From: Chryseobacterium geocarposphaerae
GTDB lineage: Bacteria > Bacteroidota > Bacteroidia > Flavobacteriales > Weeksellaceae
Direction: 5' to 3'
NCBI RefSeq assembly: GCF_002797535.1
Contig: NZ_PGFD01000002.1
Span: 558,001 to 622,000, forward strand
DNA length: 64,000 nucleotides
Both the position numbers and the translations under genes were made by a program. The notes beneath the pieces are model-generated. The model was not told the DNA's origin. It did not search any database and saw nothing but the letters and a program-made list of their open reading frames with translations. Shown here piece by piece: positions 1 through 9,130 of the stretch (position 1 is the stretch's first letter; the number at the start of each line of letters is the position of its first letter).

Positions 1-56
1 AAATCAAATTTCAAATCAATCTTTTTCCTAAATTTAAGTAAAATAATTTCCAAATT

Positions 57-1094
57 ATGAGAATAGAATATGATATAAAACTGGGTTTTAAAGACGTAAT
101 GTTTCGTCCGAAACGTTCTACCTTAAAATCACGCTCAGAAGTTAACTTAGACAGAGAATTTACCTTCAGACATACTAAAAAGAAATGGAAAGGCACTCCC
201 ATCATTGCTGCCAATATGGATACGGTGGGAACTTTTGAAATGGCTGTGGAACTGGCAAAAGAAAAGATCATTACTGCCATTCATAAGCACTATACTCCTG
301 AAGAATGGTCCTATTTTCTGAATAGCCAGTCTGAAGAAATTTATCAGTATATCGCACTAAGTACCGGAACCGGGAAAGCTGACGAAGAAAAAATAAAAAC
401 GATTCTCGAAAAACACCCAAAAATCGAATTTCTCTGCATAGATGTAGCCAATGGGTATTCTGAGCATTTTGTGGAATTTGTGAAGAAAGCAAGAGCTAAC
501 TTTCCTGATAAGATTATTATCGCCGGAAATGTGGTAACCGGAGAAATGGTTGAAGAACTTTTATTGGCAGGTGCAGATGTCATAAAAGTAGGAATCGGTC
601 CCGGTTCTGTATGTACGACGCGTGTAAAAACAGGAGTCGGTTATCCTCAGCTTTCTGCCATTATAGAATGTGCAGACGCAGCGCATGGTCTGAAAGGTCA
701 TATCATTGCAGACGGAGGCTGTAAAGTTCCGGGAGATGTTGCCAAAGCATTTGGTGGTGGAGCAGATTTTGTAATGCTCGGAGGAATGTTTGCTGGTCAC
801 GATGAAAGTGGTGGTGAAATCGTAGAAGAAAATGGTAAAAAATTCAGGTTATTTTACGGGATGAGCTCTAAAACAGCCATGGACAAGCATTCGGGAGGTG
901 TTGCAGAATATAGAGCTTCGGAAGGAAAAACCGTAAAAGTGGCTTATAAAGGACCTGTTTCGGAAACGGTAAAAGATATTTTGGGAGGAGTCCGCTCTAC
1001 TTGCACTTATGTAGGTGCATCTACTTTAAAGGAACTGTCTAAAAGAACAACTTTCATCCGAGTTCAGGAGCAGGAAAACCAAGTTTTTAATTAA
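57..1094 (+). CDS. guaC: GMP reductase
   Basis: GMP reductase converts GMP to IMP with NADPH, releasing ammonia, in purine salvage in the cytosol. The 345-residue product has the standard length of the family and matches it from the N-terminus ([14 protein letters not shown]) to the C-terminus ([11 protein letters not shown]). The catalytic cysteine lies in the loop [11 protein letters not shown] near residue 186, and the phosphate-binding glycines follow in [19 protein letters not shown]. The motif [11 protein letters not shown] separates GMP reductase from IMP dehydrogenase, and there is no CBS domain insert. The first ATG is used. It is a single gene, convergent with fabG, with a bidirectional terminator between them. 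Confidence 0.96.
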   Translation: MRIEYDIKLGFKDVMFRPKRSTLKSRSEVNLDREFTFRHTKKKWKGTPIIAANMDTVGTFEMAVELAKEKIITAIHKHYTPEEWSYFLNSQSEEIYQYIALSTGTGKADEEKIKTILEKHPKIEFLCIDVANGYSEHFVEFVKKARANFPDKIIIAGNVVTGEMVEELLLAGADVIKVGIGPGSVCTTRVKTGVGYPQLSAIIECADAAHGLKGHIIADGGCKVPGDVAKAFGGGADFVMLGGMFAGHDESGGEIVEENGKKFRLFYGMSSKTAMDKHSGGVAEYRASEGKTVKVAYKGPVSETVKDILGGVRSTCTYVGASTLKELSKRTTFIRVQEQENQVFN

Positions 1095-1221
1095 TGTTTT
1101 TAAAAAGTAGAGTTATTAATTAGCGCCTGCTTCTAACTAACTGATAATAAAAGAAAAAGATTCTCATGATATTAGTTTTTTTGGCTTTAGTTTACAACAA
1201 AGGTAAATCTATCATGAACAC

Positions 1222-1251
1222 AAAAAAATACCTCATGTGAGGTATTTTTTT
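1222..1251. terminator. Bidirectional terminator between guaC and fabG
   Basis: Perfect 14-bp inverted repeat (AAAAAAATACCTCA and its complement) with a two-base centre. It has an A-tract on one side and a T-tract on the other, so it can serve both convergent genes. Confidence 0.85.
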
Positions 1252-1290
1252 GTAAAAAGCGACATAAAAGTTGTCTTTTTTGCTATTTTT

Positions 1291-2034
1291 TTAAGTTAAC
1301 AGTCCTCCGTCAACATTTAATGTTTGTCCTGTAATATAAGAAGACATTTCACTTCCTAAGAAAACACAAGCATTGGCAATATCTGCAGGTTTTCCTAATT
1401 TTTTCATAGGAATTGCTTCATTCCATTTTTGAGTGGCTTTTTCATCTAAGGCTGCCGTCATTTCAGTAGCAATAAATCCAGGAGCAATCGCATTGCAACG
1501 AATGTTTCTCGAACCTAACTCCAACGCCACAGATTTTGTAAATCCTATTACTCCTGCTTTAGAAGCCGCATAATTTGCCTGTCCTGCATTTCCGCTGATC
1601 CCTACTACAGAGGTCATATTGATGATAGATCCTGACTTTGCCTTCATCATTGGCTTAATAACCGCTTTGGTAAGGTTGAAAACAGAATCCAGGTTTACTT
1701 TGATAATGGTATCCCAGTCATCTTTAGACATTCTCAACAACAAGTTGTCTCTGGTAATACCCGCATTGTTAATCAGAATATCAATCTGTCCGAACTCAGC
1801 CATTACTTCATCTACTAATGTCTGGGCCGCATCAAAATCTGATGCATCCGACTGATACCCCTTAATTTGAGTTACAGAACTTAAAGTTTCTTCTAATTCT
1901 TTCGCTTTGTCTACAGAACCGGCGTAAGTGAATGCAACCTTTGCCCCTTGCTGAGCAAACATTTCAGCGATTCCTCTTCCGATTCCTCTTGTAGCTCCCG
2001 TAATTAGCGCTACTTTTCCTTCTAATAGTTTCAT
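1291..2034 (-). CDS. fabG: 3-oxoacyl-ACP reductase
   Basis: FabG carries out the NADPH-dependent reduction of 3-oxoacyl-ACP in type II fatty acid elongation. It is a short-chain dehydrogenase: Rossmann motif TGATRGIGRG near residues 12-21, the NNAG motif, the catalytic Ser in TSVVGISG, and YAASKAG with the catalytic Tyr and Lys. It ends in GQTLNVDGGLL, typical of FabG. I place the start at MKLLEGKVALITG (247 residues) because FabG proteins begin there. An ATG four codons upstream is possible. A TATCTTTG -7 element lies about 100 bases upstream. It is monocistronic here, away from other fab genes. Confidence 0.93.
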   Translation of the reverse strand: MKLLEGKVALITGATRGIGRGIAEMFAQQGAKVAFTYAGSVDKAKELEETLSSVTQIKGYQSDASDFDAAQTLVDEVMAEFGQIDILINNAGITRDNLLLRMSKDDWDTIIKVNLDSVFNLTKAVIKPMMKAKSGSIINMTSVVGISGNAGQANYAASKAGVIGFTKSVALELGSRNIRCNAIAPGFIATEMTAALDEKATQKWNEAIPMKKLGKPADIANACVFLGSEMSSYITGQTLNVDGGLLT

Positions 2035-2134
2035 ATTTATTGACAATTATTTCTTTATTATAACCTATTAGTCTTTATTTTTTGAAAACAGACCAATATG
2101 TAATTATTTTACAGAGATAAAATTTAAATGACCG

Positions 2135-2142
2135 CAAAGATA
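2135..2142 (-). promoter_or_regulatory. Bacteroidetes-type -7 element upstream of fabG
   Basis: TATCTTTG on the minus strand fits TAnnTTTG, the -7 box of the Bacteroidetes primary sigma factor. No clear -33 TTTG is seen at the usual distance. Confidence 0.5.
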
Positions 2143-2219
2143 TTATAATTTGTTATTCAATACATTTTATCTCGTCAAATTATAGAAATTTTAAGTCTTT
2201 TTATGATTAAATAACTTTA

Positions 2220-3722
2220 TTATAGATTATTATCTGTTTCAGAATCTGTAAAATTCAGATATTCAATAGATTTATCTTTTGTCAGTTTTATACCGTCCTT
2301 ATCCACTGAAAACTTGTCATATATCACATCTTTCAAAGGTTCATTCTGATAATTGGTAACTCCATATTTTTTTTCTTTCTGTACAACAATTTCATTATCA
2401 GGAAGAAAAGCATTGATATCATCATAAATAAAAGGAACAATCTCTTTTCCGTTTTCATCTATGATCCCATATAAATTGTCATAGTTTTTGCAAACAATAG
2501 CAGGAAACATATTTTGTGGATAATAAAAAATTCCATTTTCTTTTATGGAAGCCACTTTTTTAAGTTCCTCATATCTTTTATCCGTTACTGAAAACTTATA
2601 GAATACCCCTTCTTTTTTCACAATTAAACTATTAGGAAAAATCTTTTCAATCTGATAACCTGGTTCCAGAACATCTTCTAAATTTTTATCCAAAAGCCTT
2701 TGCTCATTCCCTTTTATTAGGTAAATAAAATTATTCTCGGCTATTTTAATTCCTTCAATATTGTCATATTCTTTCGGAATAATAATCTCTCCATCAATAC
2801 GTATCACCGCCATTTTAGGATTTTTAAGACTTTTCTGAGTGCTGAATAAATCGTTAAACAATGATTTTACATAGTCGAAATCTGTAGAATAAATTTTTTT
2901 CGCTTCCTTTGAAAAGATGTTTATTTTTTCATTTTTAATGAAATAAATATACCGTGTTCCTAAAAACACTTCATCGTAAATTTCCTCAGCAAGACGATTC
3001 TCCTGAGCGTCTATAATTCCGTATTTACCGGTTGCAGGATTTTTTGTGACTAAGAAAGGATAACCTCCGATATTATCTACATTGCTGTTAGATATAGTAT
3101 TTAATATTACTCCATCGTTATCAATGATTTCTCCTTGTCTTTCACCTGTAGGGATGTAAACCTTATTCTTATAAAAATGAAGATTTTCTTTGAACTCTCT
3201 GTCGCTTTTTAATTTTCCTTCGGAATCATAAATCTGCCATATATTATCTTTTTTTACAAAAAAACGGTTGTCTCCTGCAAATTTTATTTTATCAGTATAA
3301 GGAATGATTTCTTTTCCTTCGTAGTCATAAATTCCTTCTTTTCCGTTTTTAGATACGATAAGTCTTCTTTTAATACTCCAGGAAGGGTTAATTTTGTGGG
3401 TATCAAAGGGAATTAACAGCCTTCCTTTCTCGTCCACTAATGCCATATTCTCTTTCTTCGGATCTTTATCTTTAATTTTTACAACAAATCGGTCTTTATA
3501 GAGATGAGATATTTCGTTTTTAGCCGGAGCAGTATAGGTAATCACTCCTGTAGAGTCTACAATACCATATTCTGTGGATTCTGCATTGATAGCTATGCCA
3601 TATCCGTTTGAGTAAAATTTGACTTCCTTGCCAAGTTTTTTTGATAAAAGTATCTGGGTGTATTGATCTGTTTGCTGTGCTGTACAAACAGTTGATAACA
3701 ATACAAAAACTAGTGTTTTCAA
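2220..3722 (-). CDS. WG-repeat protein, exported
   Basis: A 500-residue protein built from WG-type repeats, each roughly 40-60 residues with a YGIxD-x-x-G core: YGIVDSTGVITY, EGIYDYEGKEIIPY, YGIIDAQENRLAEE and YGIIDENGKEIVPF. The N-terminus (about 15 hydrophobic residues ending at CTAQQ) looks like a short signal peptide, so the protein is probably periplasmic or surface-exposed. WG repeats are thought to form beta-rich scaffolds; no enzymatic motif is visible and the role is unknown. It starts six bases after the rsmI stop, so it is probably cotranscribed with the acidic repeat protein and rsmI. Confidence 0.8.
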   Translation of the reverse strand: MKTLVFVLLSTVCTAQQTDQYTQILLSKKLGKEVKFYSNGYGIAINAESTEYGIVDSTGVITYTAPAKNEISHLYKDRFVVKIKDKDPKKENMALVDEKGRLLIPFDTHKINPSWSIKRRLIVSKNGKEGIYDYEGKEIIPYTDKIKFAGDNRFFVKKDNIWQIYDSEGKLKSDREFKENLHFYKNKVYIPTGERQGEIIDNDGVILNTISNSNVDNIGGYPFLVTKNPATGKYGIIDAQENRLAEEIYDEVFLGTRYIYFIKNEKINIFSKEAKKIYSTDFDYVKSLFNDLFSTQKSLKNPKMAVIRIDGEIIIPKEYDNIEGIKIAENNFIYLIKGNEQRLLDKNLEDVLEPGYQIEKIFPNSLIVKKEGVFYKFSVTDKRYEELKKVASIKENGIFYYPQNMFPAIVCKNYDNLYGIIDENGKEIVPFIYDDINAFLPDNEIVVQKEKKYGVTNYQNEPLKDVIYDKFSVDKDGIKLTKDKSIEYLNFTDSETDNNL

Positions 3723-3728
3723 TTAAAA

Positions 3729-4403
3729 TTAAATAGCATTATTTACAATAAGAACAATTTCCCCTTTTAAAGTTTTTGTTTTGGAGAACTCAATTAATTC
3801 ATTGATCGTCCCTCTTTTAGTTTCTTCGAACTTTTTCGAAATTTCACGGCTTAAACTAACTTTGGTTTCTTCACCAAAGAACTCTTTAATCTGTTCCAAA
3901 GTAGTGTTTATCTTATGTGGACTTTCGTACAAAACGATCGTCTTTTTTTCTTCTGCAAGCTGTTTAAGCTTGGTTTGTCTCCCTTTTTTTTGTGGTAGAA
4001 AACCGGCAAACAGAAATTCATTATTTGGAAGTCCTGAAACCACCAAAGCCGGTACAAAAGCCGTTGCTCCCGGAAGACAAATCATTTCAATGTTATGATC
4101 TGATCCTGCTTTTGCCAATAAATATCCCGGATCTGAAATTCCGGGGGTTCCTGCATCCGTAATAAGAGCGATATTCTGACCGTTTTTAAGGTCTGTAATC
4201 ACTTTTTCGGTCGCCTGATGCTCATTATGTAAATGATAAGATTTTAAAGGCTTAGAAATCTCGAAATGTTTTAATAAAATTCCTGAAGTTCTAGTGTCTT
4301 CACATAAAATATAATCAACCTCTTTCAGTACGTTTACTGCTCTGAAGGTCATATCTTCCAAATTTCCGACGGGTGTCGGAACAAAATAAAGAATACCGCT
4401 CAA
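3729..4403 (-). CDS. rsmI: 16S rRNA (cytidine-1402-2'-O)-methyltransferase
   Basis: RsmI methylates the ribose 2'-OH of C1402 in the 16S rRNA decoding centre using S-adenosylmethionine. The 224-residue product carries the signatures of this tetrapyrrole-methylase-fold family: LYFVPTPVGNLEDMTFRA at the N-terminus, CEDTRTSGILLKHF, and ITDAGTPGISDPGYLL in the substrate and SAM region. It is shorter than E. coli RsmI because the extra C-terminal domain is missing, as is common in Bacteroidetes. The acidic repeat gene ends two bases before it, and the WG-repeat gene follows six bases after it. Confidence 0.95.
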   Translation of the reverse strand: MSGILYFVPTPVGNLEDMTFRAVNVLKEVDYILCEDTRTSGILLKHFEISKPLKSYHLHNEHQATEKVITDLKNGQNIALITDAGTPGISDPGYLLAKAGSDHNIEMICLPGATAFVPALVVSGLPNNEFLFAGFLPQKKGRQTKLKQLAEEKKTIVLYESPHKINTTLEQIKEFFGEETKVSLSREISKKFEETKRGTINELIEFSKTKTLKGEIVLIVNNAI

Positions 4404-4405
4404 AA

Positions 4406-5875
4406 TTATAAAAATTTATTTTCTACCAATACCCATAATCTCTGAGCATATTCATCCACCTTTTCCCATTTTTTATCATAGTAAAGATCACTCAGATATT
4501 CCTTCGCCTCTTCCAGATTTTTGAAGCTGTTCAGGTCTGCAACCACTTCATTCAGTTCAGATTGGCTTCCTCCGAACAGCATTTTTGAAAAAGCAATCCT
4601 GTCATTTAAATCCAGTTTAAATTCAGGTTTTGATTTCTCTTTTTCTTTTTCCATATATTCTGTTGAAACATTCATTTTCAACAGGCTTCCCGTATCTTCT
4701 TTTTTTACTTCAACAGGCTTTTGCTGAAAATTTTCCGGTGTTTCCAGATGATCATCATCAAAAAGCGTTTGTACTGCTTTCAATCCTCTGATATTGGCCA
4801 ACCTTATCTTTTTGTCCTGGTGATATTTTTCCAGGTTTTCAAAACTTTCATCAGACGCAGGCTTTTCTTTTTCCGTTGCAGAAGGAGGTGTTTCAAAATC
4901 TACTATTTTGCCTCTTCTGTTGTCTTCTTCAACAACTATTTCTTCTTCTTTCTCCTCTTCTGCTGTCGAATCTTCATGCTTTATCTCTGTCAGAATATTT
5001 TCTACATTGGAAGTTTCTGTGATCATTTCACCCTGCTCTATAGCAACATTTGAAACGACAAACTGATCTTCATCCTCTTCAATCAGAATCGCTTCTTCTT
5101 CATACATCTCCGTATCAAAAATACTTGGAATGGTTTCTGAAATTTCTGAAGATTCTTTGGTTATTGTTTCTTCAGCGAAATTCTTTTCTTCCTCATCATA
5201 CTTATTTTCAGATTCCTCGATTTCGTTCAGCTGGTTATTAAAAATAGCTTCTTCCTCAGTAACTTTCTGATGAAACATTTCTTCTGAAATATCATCTGCA
5301 TTATCAGGTTTTGCTTCGGCAAGAATTCTCTCTTCATCTACAAAATCCAAGGCACTCTCATGATATTCCGAAAGGCTATTTTCTTCTATTTCTTTAAGTT
5401 GCTCATCATAAACGGCTTCTTCATTTGTTTTTTGATCATATGCAGAAGCTGAACTCTCATTAGTATTCGCAGGTTCAAGATTCTCACCTACAAAGCTTAT
5501 TATGTTTTCGTGATACTCATTTTCAGCAATTTCATTCAGCTGATTATTAAAAATAGCCTCTTCTTCCTCAATATTCTCTGCAAAAACCTCTTGTTTTTCA
5601 TCGATTTCATTCAATTCATTATTGAAAATAGCTTCTTCTTCAATAATTTCATTGTTGTTAAGCTCATTATTTTCTGAAACAGAAGACGTATTTTCTGTAA
5701 TGAAGTACTCAATATTTTTTTCGAGCAACCTTAAAAATGAAATTCTGTTGGCAAGCTCATCCACAAGATCCTGCTTAGAAAGCAGCTCATCTACGTTATT
5801 TATTTTCTCCAAAATATCAATGATATTCTTGGATTCAAAAAAAATTTTTTCCTTTAAATCTTGGATGTTTTGCAT
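4406..5875 (-). CDS. Acidic repeat protein, function unknown
   Basis: A 489-residue, very acidic, low-complexity protein with no signal peptide. Residues 1-60 look helical. A central region holds at least four copies of a unit centred on EEEAIFNNQLNEI followed by variable Glu-rich linkers, for example EEEAIFNNELNEI, EEAVYDEQLKEI and EEEAIFNNQLNEIEE. The last 70 residues form a folded-looking domain (LDLNDRIAFSKMLFGGS through YYDKKWEKVDEYAQRLW) that I associate with hypothetical proteins of Flavobacteriia next to rsmI. It is first in an apparent operon with rsmI and the WG protein and is divergent from tdk (61 bases apart). A role at the membrane or division site cannot be inferred from sequence. 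Confidence 0.75.
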   Translation of the reverse strand: MQNIQDLKEKIFFESKNIIDILEKINNVDELLSKQDLVDELANRISFLRLLEKNIEYFITENTSSVSENNELNNNEIIEEEAIFNNELNEIDEKQEVFAENIEEEEAIFNNQLNEIAENEYHENIISFVGENLEPANTNESSASAYDQKTNEEAVYDEQLKEIEENSLSEYHESALDFVDEERILAEAKPDNADDISEEMFHQKVTEEEAIFNNQLNEIEESENKYDEEEKNFAEETITKESSEISETIPSIFDTEMYEEEAILIEEDEDQFVVSNVAIEQGEMITETSNVENILTEIKHEDSTAEEEKEEEIVVEEDNRRGKIVDFETPPSATEKEKPASDESFENLEKYHQDKKIRLANIRGLKAVQTLFDDDHLETPENFQQKPVEVKKEDTGSLLKMNVSTEYMEKEKEKSKPEFKLDLNDRIAFSKMLFGGSQSELNEVVADLNSFKNLEEAKEYLSDLYYDKKWEKVDEYAQRLWVLVENKFL

Positions 5876-5899
5876 ATTAAGAATCTTATTAAAATTGCT

Positions 5900-5907
5900 T
5901 ACTTTTG
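5900..5907 (+). promoter_or_regulatory. -7 element for tdk
   Basis: TACTTTTG fits TAnnTTTG and lies 29 bases before the tdk start codon in the divergent 61-base gap. A -33 box is not convincing. Confidence 0.5.
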
Positions 5908-5936
5908 ATCTTAAAAATATACGGCTAATTTAACAA

Positions 5937-6530
5937 ATGTTTTTAGAAAATACAATTAATCACTCCAAACAAAGCGGTTGGATGGAAGTTATTTGTGGCT
6001 CAATGTTTTCCGGAAAAACCGAAGAGTTGATCCGAAGGCTTAGAAGGGCAGAAATGGCGGGGCAAAATGTGGAAATTTTTAAACCAAAACTGGATACTCG
6101 TTATTCTGAAGAAGACGTGATTTCTCATAATCAGAATAAAATACGAAGCACACCTGTAGAAAATCCTAACGAAATTCTTTTGTTGGCGTCCAATTGCGAT
6201 GTCATCGGAATAGATGAAGCCCAGTTTTTCGATCAGGGGATTGTAGATGTTGCCAATCAGTTGGCCAATAGCGGGATCAGGGTTGTTATTGCCGGATTGG
6301 ATATGGATTTTTTAGGACGTCCGTTTGGACCAATGCCTAATCTTATGGCAACCGCAGAATATGTAACAAAAGTGCATGCTATTTGTAAGAGAACAGGAAA
6401 TCTGGCCAATTATTCCATGAGGATTTCTCAAGGTAATAATTTAGTTGAATTAGGTGAAACAGAGAGTTATGAAGCAGTAAGCCGACGTGTTTTTATTGAT
6501 GAAGTACTTTCGAAGAAGAAAAATAGTTAA
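5937..6530 (+). CDS. tdk: Thymidine kinase, type II
   Basis: Tdk phosphorylates thymidine with ATP in pyrimidine salvage. The P-loop GSMFSGKTEEL is near residue 22, the Walker B/DEAQ motif appears as IDEAQFFD near residue 90, and the thymidine-binding loop is near MPNLMATAEYVTKV. At 197 residues the length is normal. The usual four-cysteine zinc site of type II kinases is degenerate: only AICKRT keeps a cysteine, and the second pair reads SRRV. I believe this loss is common in Flavobacteriia. The gene is divergent from the acidic repeat gene and is followed by murF-alr. Confidence 0.94.
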   Translation: MFLENTINHSKQSGWMEVICGSMFSGKTEELIRRLRRAEMAGQNVEIFKPKLDTRYSEEDVISHNQNKIRSTPVENPNEILLLASNCDVIGIDEAQFFDQGIVDVANQLANSGIRVVIAGLDMDFLGRPFGPMPNLMATAEYVTKVHAICKRTGNLANYSMRISQGNNLVELGETESYEAVSRRVFIDEVLSKKKNS

Positions 6531-6678
6531 ATTAGACATAAGATTAAATTTTAAATCTTAAAATATATTTTGTTGAACATAACAGTACAAATCAGCTTAT
6601 AAAATAAGTTGATTATAAATAGATGCTTTATGATTGACAAGCAAAAGCAAACACAAAATACCAGCAGAAAGGGCACCA

Positions 6679-9126
6679 ATGAACTATACAGTAAATCAAA
6701 TTGCAGACATCACCAATGCTAAAGTAATTGGAGATAAGAGTTTAGTTATCAAAAACATAGCTTTTGATAGCAGAATCATATATTCCACAAAAAATACTGC
6801 ATTTATTGCCATCAATACCCATAAAAATTCGGGTGAAAAGTTCATTGAATCTGCTATTGACAGAGGAATCAATATTATTATTTCTGAACATGAATATGAT
6901 CAATTTGAGAATATAACATGGATTATTGTTGAGAATTCTGTCGATTTTCTTCAAAAACTGGCAAAATTTCATTTTGAAAATGCCCATTTAAAATCTATCG
7001 GAATTACCGGAAGTAACGGGAAAACGATTTTAAAGGAATGGCTGTATCAATGTCTGTGGAATGAATTTCCAACAGTTAAAAGCCCGAAAAGTTTTAATTC
7101 TCAGATCGGACTTCCTCTTTCTCTCCTTCAAATCAATACTTCTCATGAACTGGGAATTTTTGAAGTCGGAATTTCCAAACCAAATGAAATGGATAAGCTG
7201 GAAGCTATTTTCCATCCGCAGATTGGTTTATTGACCCATATCGGGACTGCCCATCTTGCCAATTTCCAATCGGAGGAAGAACTTATTGACGAAAAAATAA
7301 AACTTTTCAAACACTCTGAAGTCATCATTTACAATGGAGACAATTCACTGGTTGATAAAAAAATAAAGGAATTATATTCAAGTAAAAAATTAATTTCTTA
7401 CGGTTTTAAAGAAAACAATCAGATTTCTTTTAAAAACAATATTTCAAAAGACGAAAATGTTATTGTGCAATATTTTGGTGAAGAAATCTCTTTTCCGGTT
7501 CATCAAAGAGACGAAGCGACGTTAACCAATGCTCTGGCTCTTGTAACTGTCTTAAAGGAGTTAGGGGTCGAAAATCAAAAGATCGTCGAAAAAATCAACG
7601 CTCTGAAGGCCGTTGAAATGAGGCTTGAAGCTATTGAAGGAATTAAAGGAAATATTATCATTAATGATTCTTTCAATCTTGATCTGGATTCATTAAAAAC
7701 GGCACTGCAATTTTTAAACGAATACAATAAGCCGAAGAAATCTTTGGTACTCACCGATATCGTTGGTGTTAATTCCAATTCTAAAGAACTATACGAAGAA
7801 GTTTCCGAGTTGGTCAATGAACAGAATTTTGATTCTGTTTTCTTAATCGGGAATGAAATATCAAAATTCAGTGAATTATTTAAATCTAAAACTTTTACTT
7901 TCATCAACACTCAGGAATTAATTGAAAGTAAACATATTACTGAAATTGAAAATCAGATCATCCTGTTAAAAGGAGCCAGAAAATTTGAAATTGAAAAGCT
8001 TAAAGATATCCTTGAACTGAGAAAGCATGATACGGTTTTAGAAATCAACCTGAATGCTATTTTACATAACATCAATTATCATAAGTCTTTGCTTAAATCC
8101 ACCACTAAAATGATGGCCATGGTAAAAGCAAACTCTTACGGCTTAGGAAGTTACGAAATTTCTGAATTCTTACAGCACCACCATATTGATTACCTAGGAG
8201 TTGCTTTCGTAGATGAGGGTGTAGAACTTCGTAAAAAAGGAATTACGGTGCCTATTGTTGTTATGAACCCAGAACAGCATAGCTACGAAACAGTAATAGA
8301 ATATAATTTAGAACCTGAAATCTATAGTTTCAGGGTTTTGGAATTATTTTATGAAGCGGTTCAGAAATCGGGTTATGATAAAAAATATCCTATCCATATT
8401 AAGCTGGAAACAGGAATGCATCGTCTTGGTTTTAAAGAGTATGAATTGGAGCAGCTAAGTGAAACTTTAAAGCACAAGAATGTTAAGGTTCAAAGTATTT
8501 TCAGCCATCTTTCGTCTTCAGATATGCCTGAAGAGAAGGAATTTACTCAGCATCAGCTGGAAAGCTTTGAGAAAAATTCAGGATATTTAATTGAAAAATT
8601 GGGCTACACTCCTATTCGACATATATTAAATTCTTCTGGAATAACAAGTTATACTGACCATCAATACGATATGGTTAGAATAGGAATTGGAATGTTAGGA
8701 GAATCACCAAATAGTGAAATACAAAAACAACTAAGATCGGTTGTCAGTTTTAAAACAGTAATTTCTCAAATTTCTTCAGTAGAAAGTGGAGAATCAGTTG
8801 GTTATAGCAGACGATTTAAAACCGACCATAGAACAAAAATTGCCACCATTCCTGTAGGATATGCAGATGGAATTCCAAGATTAATCGGAAATCAGGTAGG
8901 AAATGTGGGAATTAATAAAACTTTAGCCCCTATTGTTGGAAGCATTTGTATGGATATGATGATGATTAATATAGATCATATTCCCAATGTAAAAGAAGGA
9001 GATACGGTAACCGTTTTTAATGCCTATCCTAGTCTTAAAGAATTCGCAGGCTACTGCCAAACGATAACCTATGAAGTACTAACCTCTATTTCACCCCGGG
9101 TGAAACGGATCTATATAAAAGATTAA
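6679..9126 (+). CDS. murF-alr: Bifunctional MurF ligase / alanine racemase
   Basis: A natural fusion known in Bacteroidetes. The N-terminal half (about residues 1-450) is MurF, which adds D-Ala-D-Ala to UDP-MurNAc-tripeptide; it shows the ATP loop GITGSNGKT and the late motif NDSFNLDLDSLK. The C-terminal half (about 460-815) is alanine racemase, which supplies D-alanine; the PLP lysine is in MAMVKANSYGLG and the opposite catalytic Tyr in PVGYADGIPR, with RIGIGMLGE between. I place the start at MNYTVNQIADITNAK because upstream in-frame residues do not resemble MurF and AAAGGG precedes this ATG. The patatin gene follows after four bases, so transcription is probably continuous. Confidence 0.94.
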   Translation: MNYTVNQIADITNAKVIGDKSLVIKNIAFDSRIIYSTKNTAFIAINTHKNSGEKFIESAIDRGINIIISEHEYDQFENITWIIVENSVDFLQKLAKFHFENAHLKSIGITGSNGKTILKEWLYQCLWNEFPTVKSPKSFNSQIGLPLSLLQINTSHELGIFEVGISKPNEMDKLEAIFHPQIGLLTHIGTAHLANFQSEEELIDEKIKLFKHSEVIIYNGDNSLVDKKIKELYSSKKLISYGFKENNQISFKNNISKDENVIVQYFGEEISFPVHQRDEATLTNALALVTVLKELGVENQKIVEKINALKAVEMRLEAIEGIKGNIIINDSFNLDLDSLKTALQFLNEYNKPKKSLVLTDIVGVNSNSKELYEEVSELVNEQNFDSVFLIGNEISKFSELFKSKTFTFINTQELIESKHITEIENQIILLKGARKFEIEKLKDILELRKHDTVLEINLNAILHNINYHKSLLKSTTKMMAMVKANSYGLGSYEISEFLQHHHIDYLGVAFVDEGVELRKKGITVPIVVMNPEQHSYETVIEYNLEPEIYSFRVLELFYEAVQKSGYDKKYPIHIKLETGMHRLGFKEYELEQLSETLKHKNVKVQSIFSHLSSSDMPEEKEFTQHQLESFEKNSGYLIEKLGYTPIRHILNSSGITSYTDHQYDMVRIGIGMLGESPNSEIQKQLRSVVSFKTVISQISSVESGESVGYSRRFKTDHRTKIATIPVGYADGIPRLIGNQVGNVGINKTLAPIVGSICMDMMMINIDHIPNVKEGDTVTVFNAYPSLKEFAGYCQTITYEVLTSISPRVKRIYIKD

Positions 9127-9130
9127 GCCT

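Noticed and set aside
6634..6678. Upstream start adding 15 residues to MurF-Alr.
   Set aside because: The added residues are hydrophilic and unlike MurF N-termini; the downstream ATG has a better upstream purine run.
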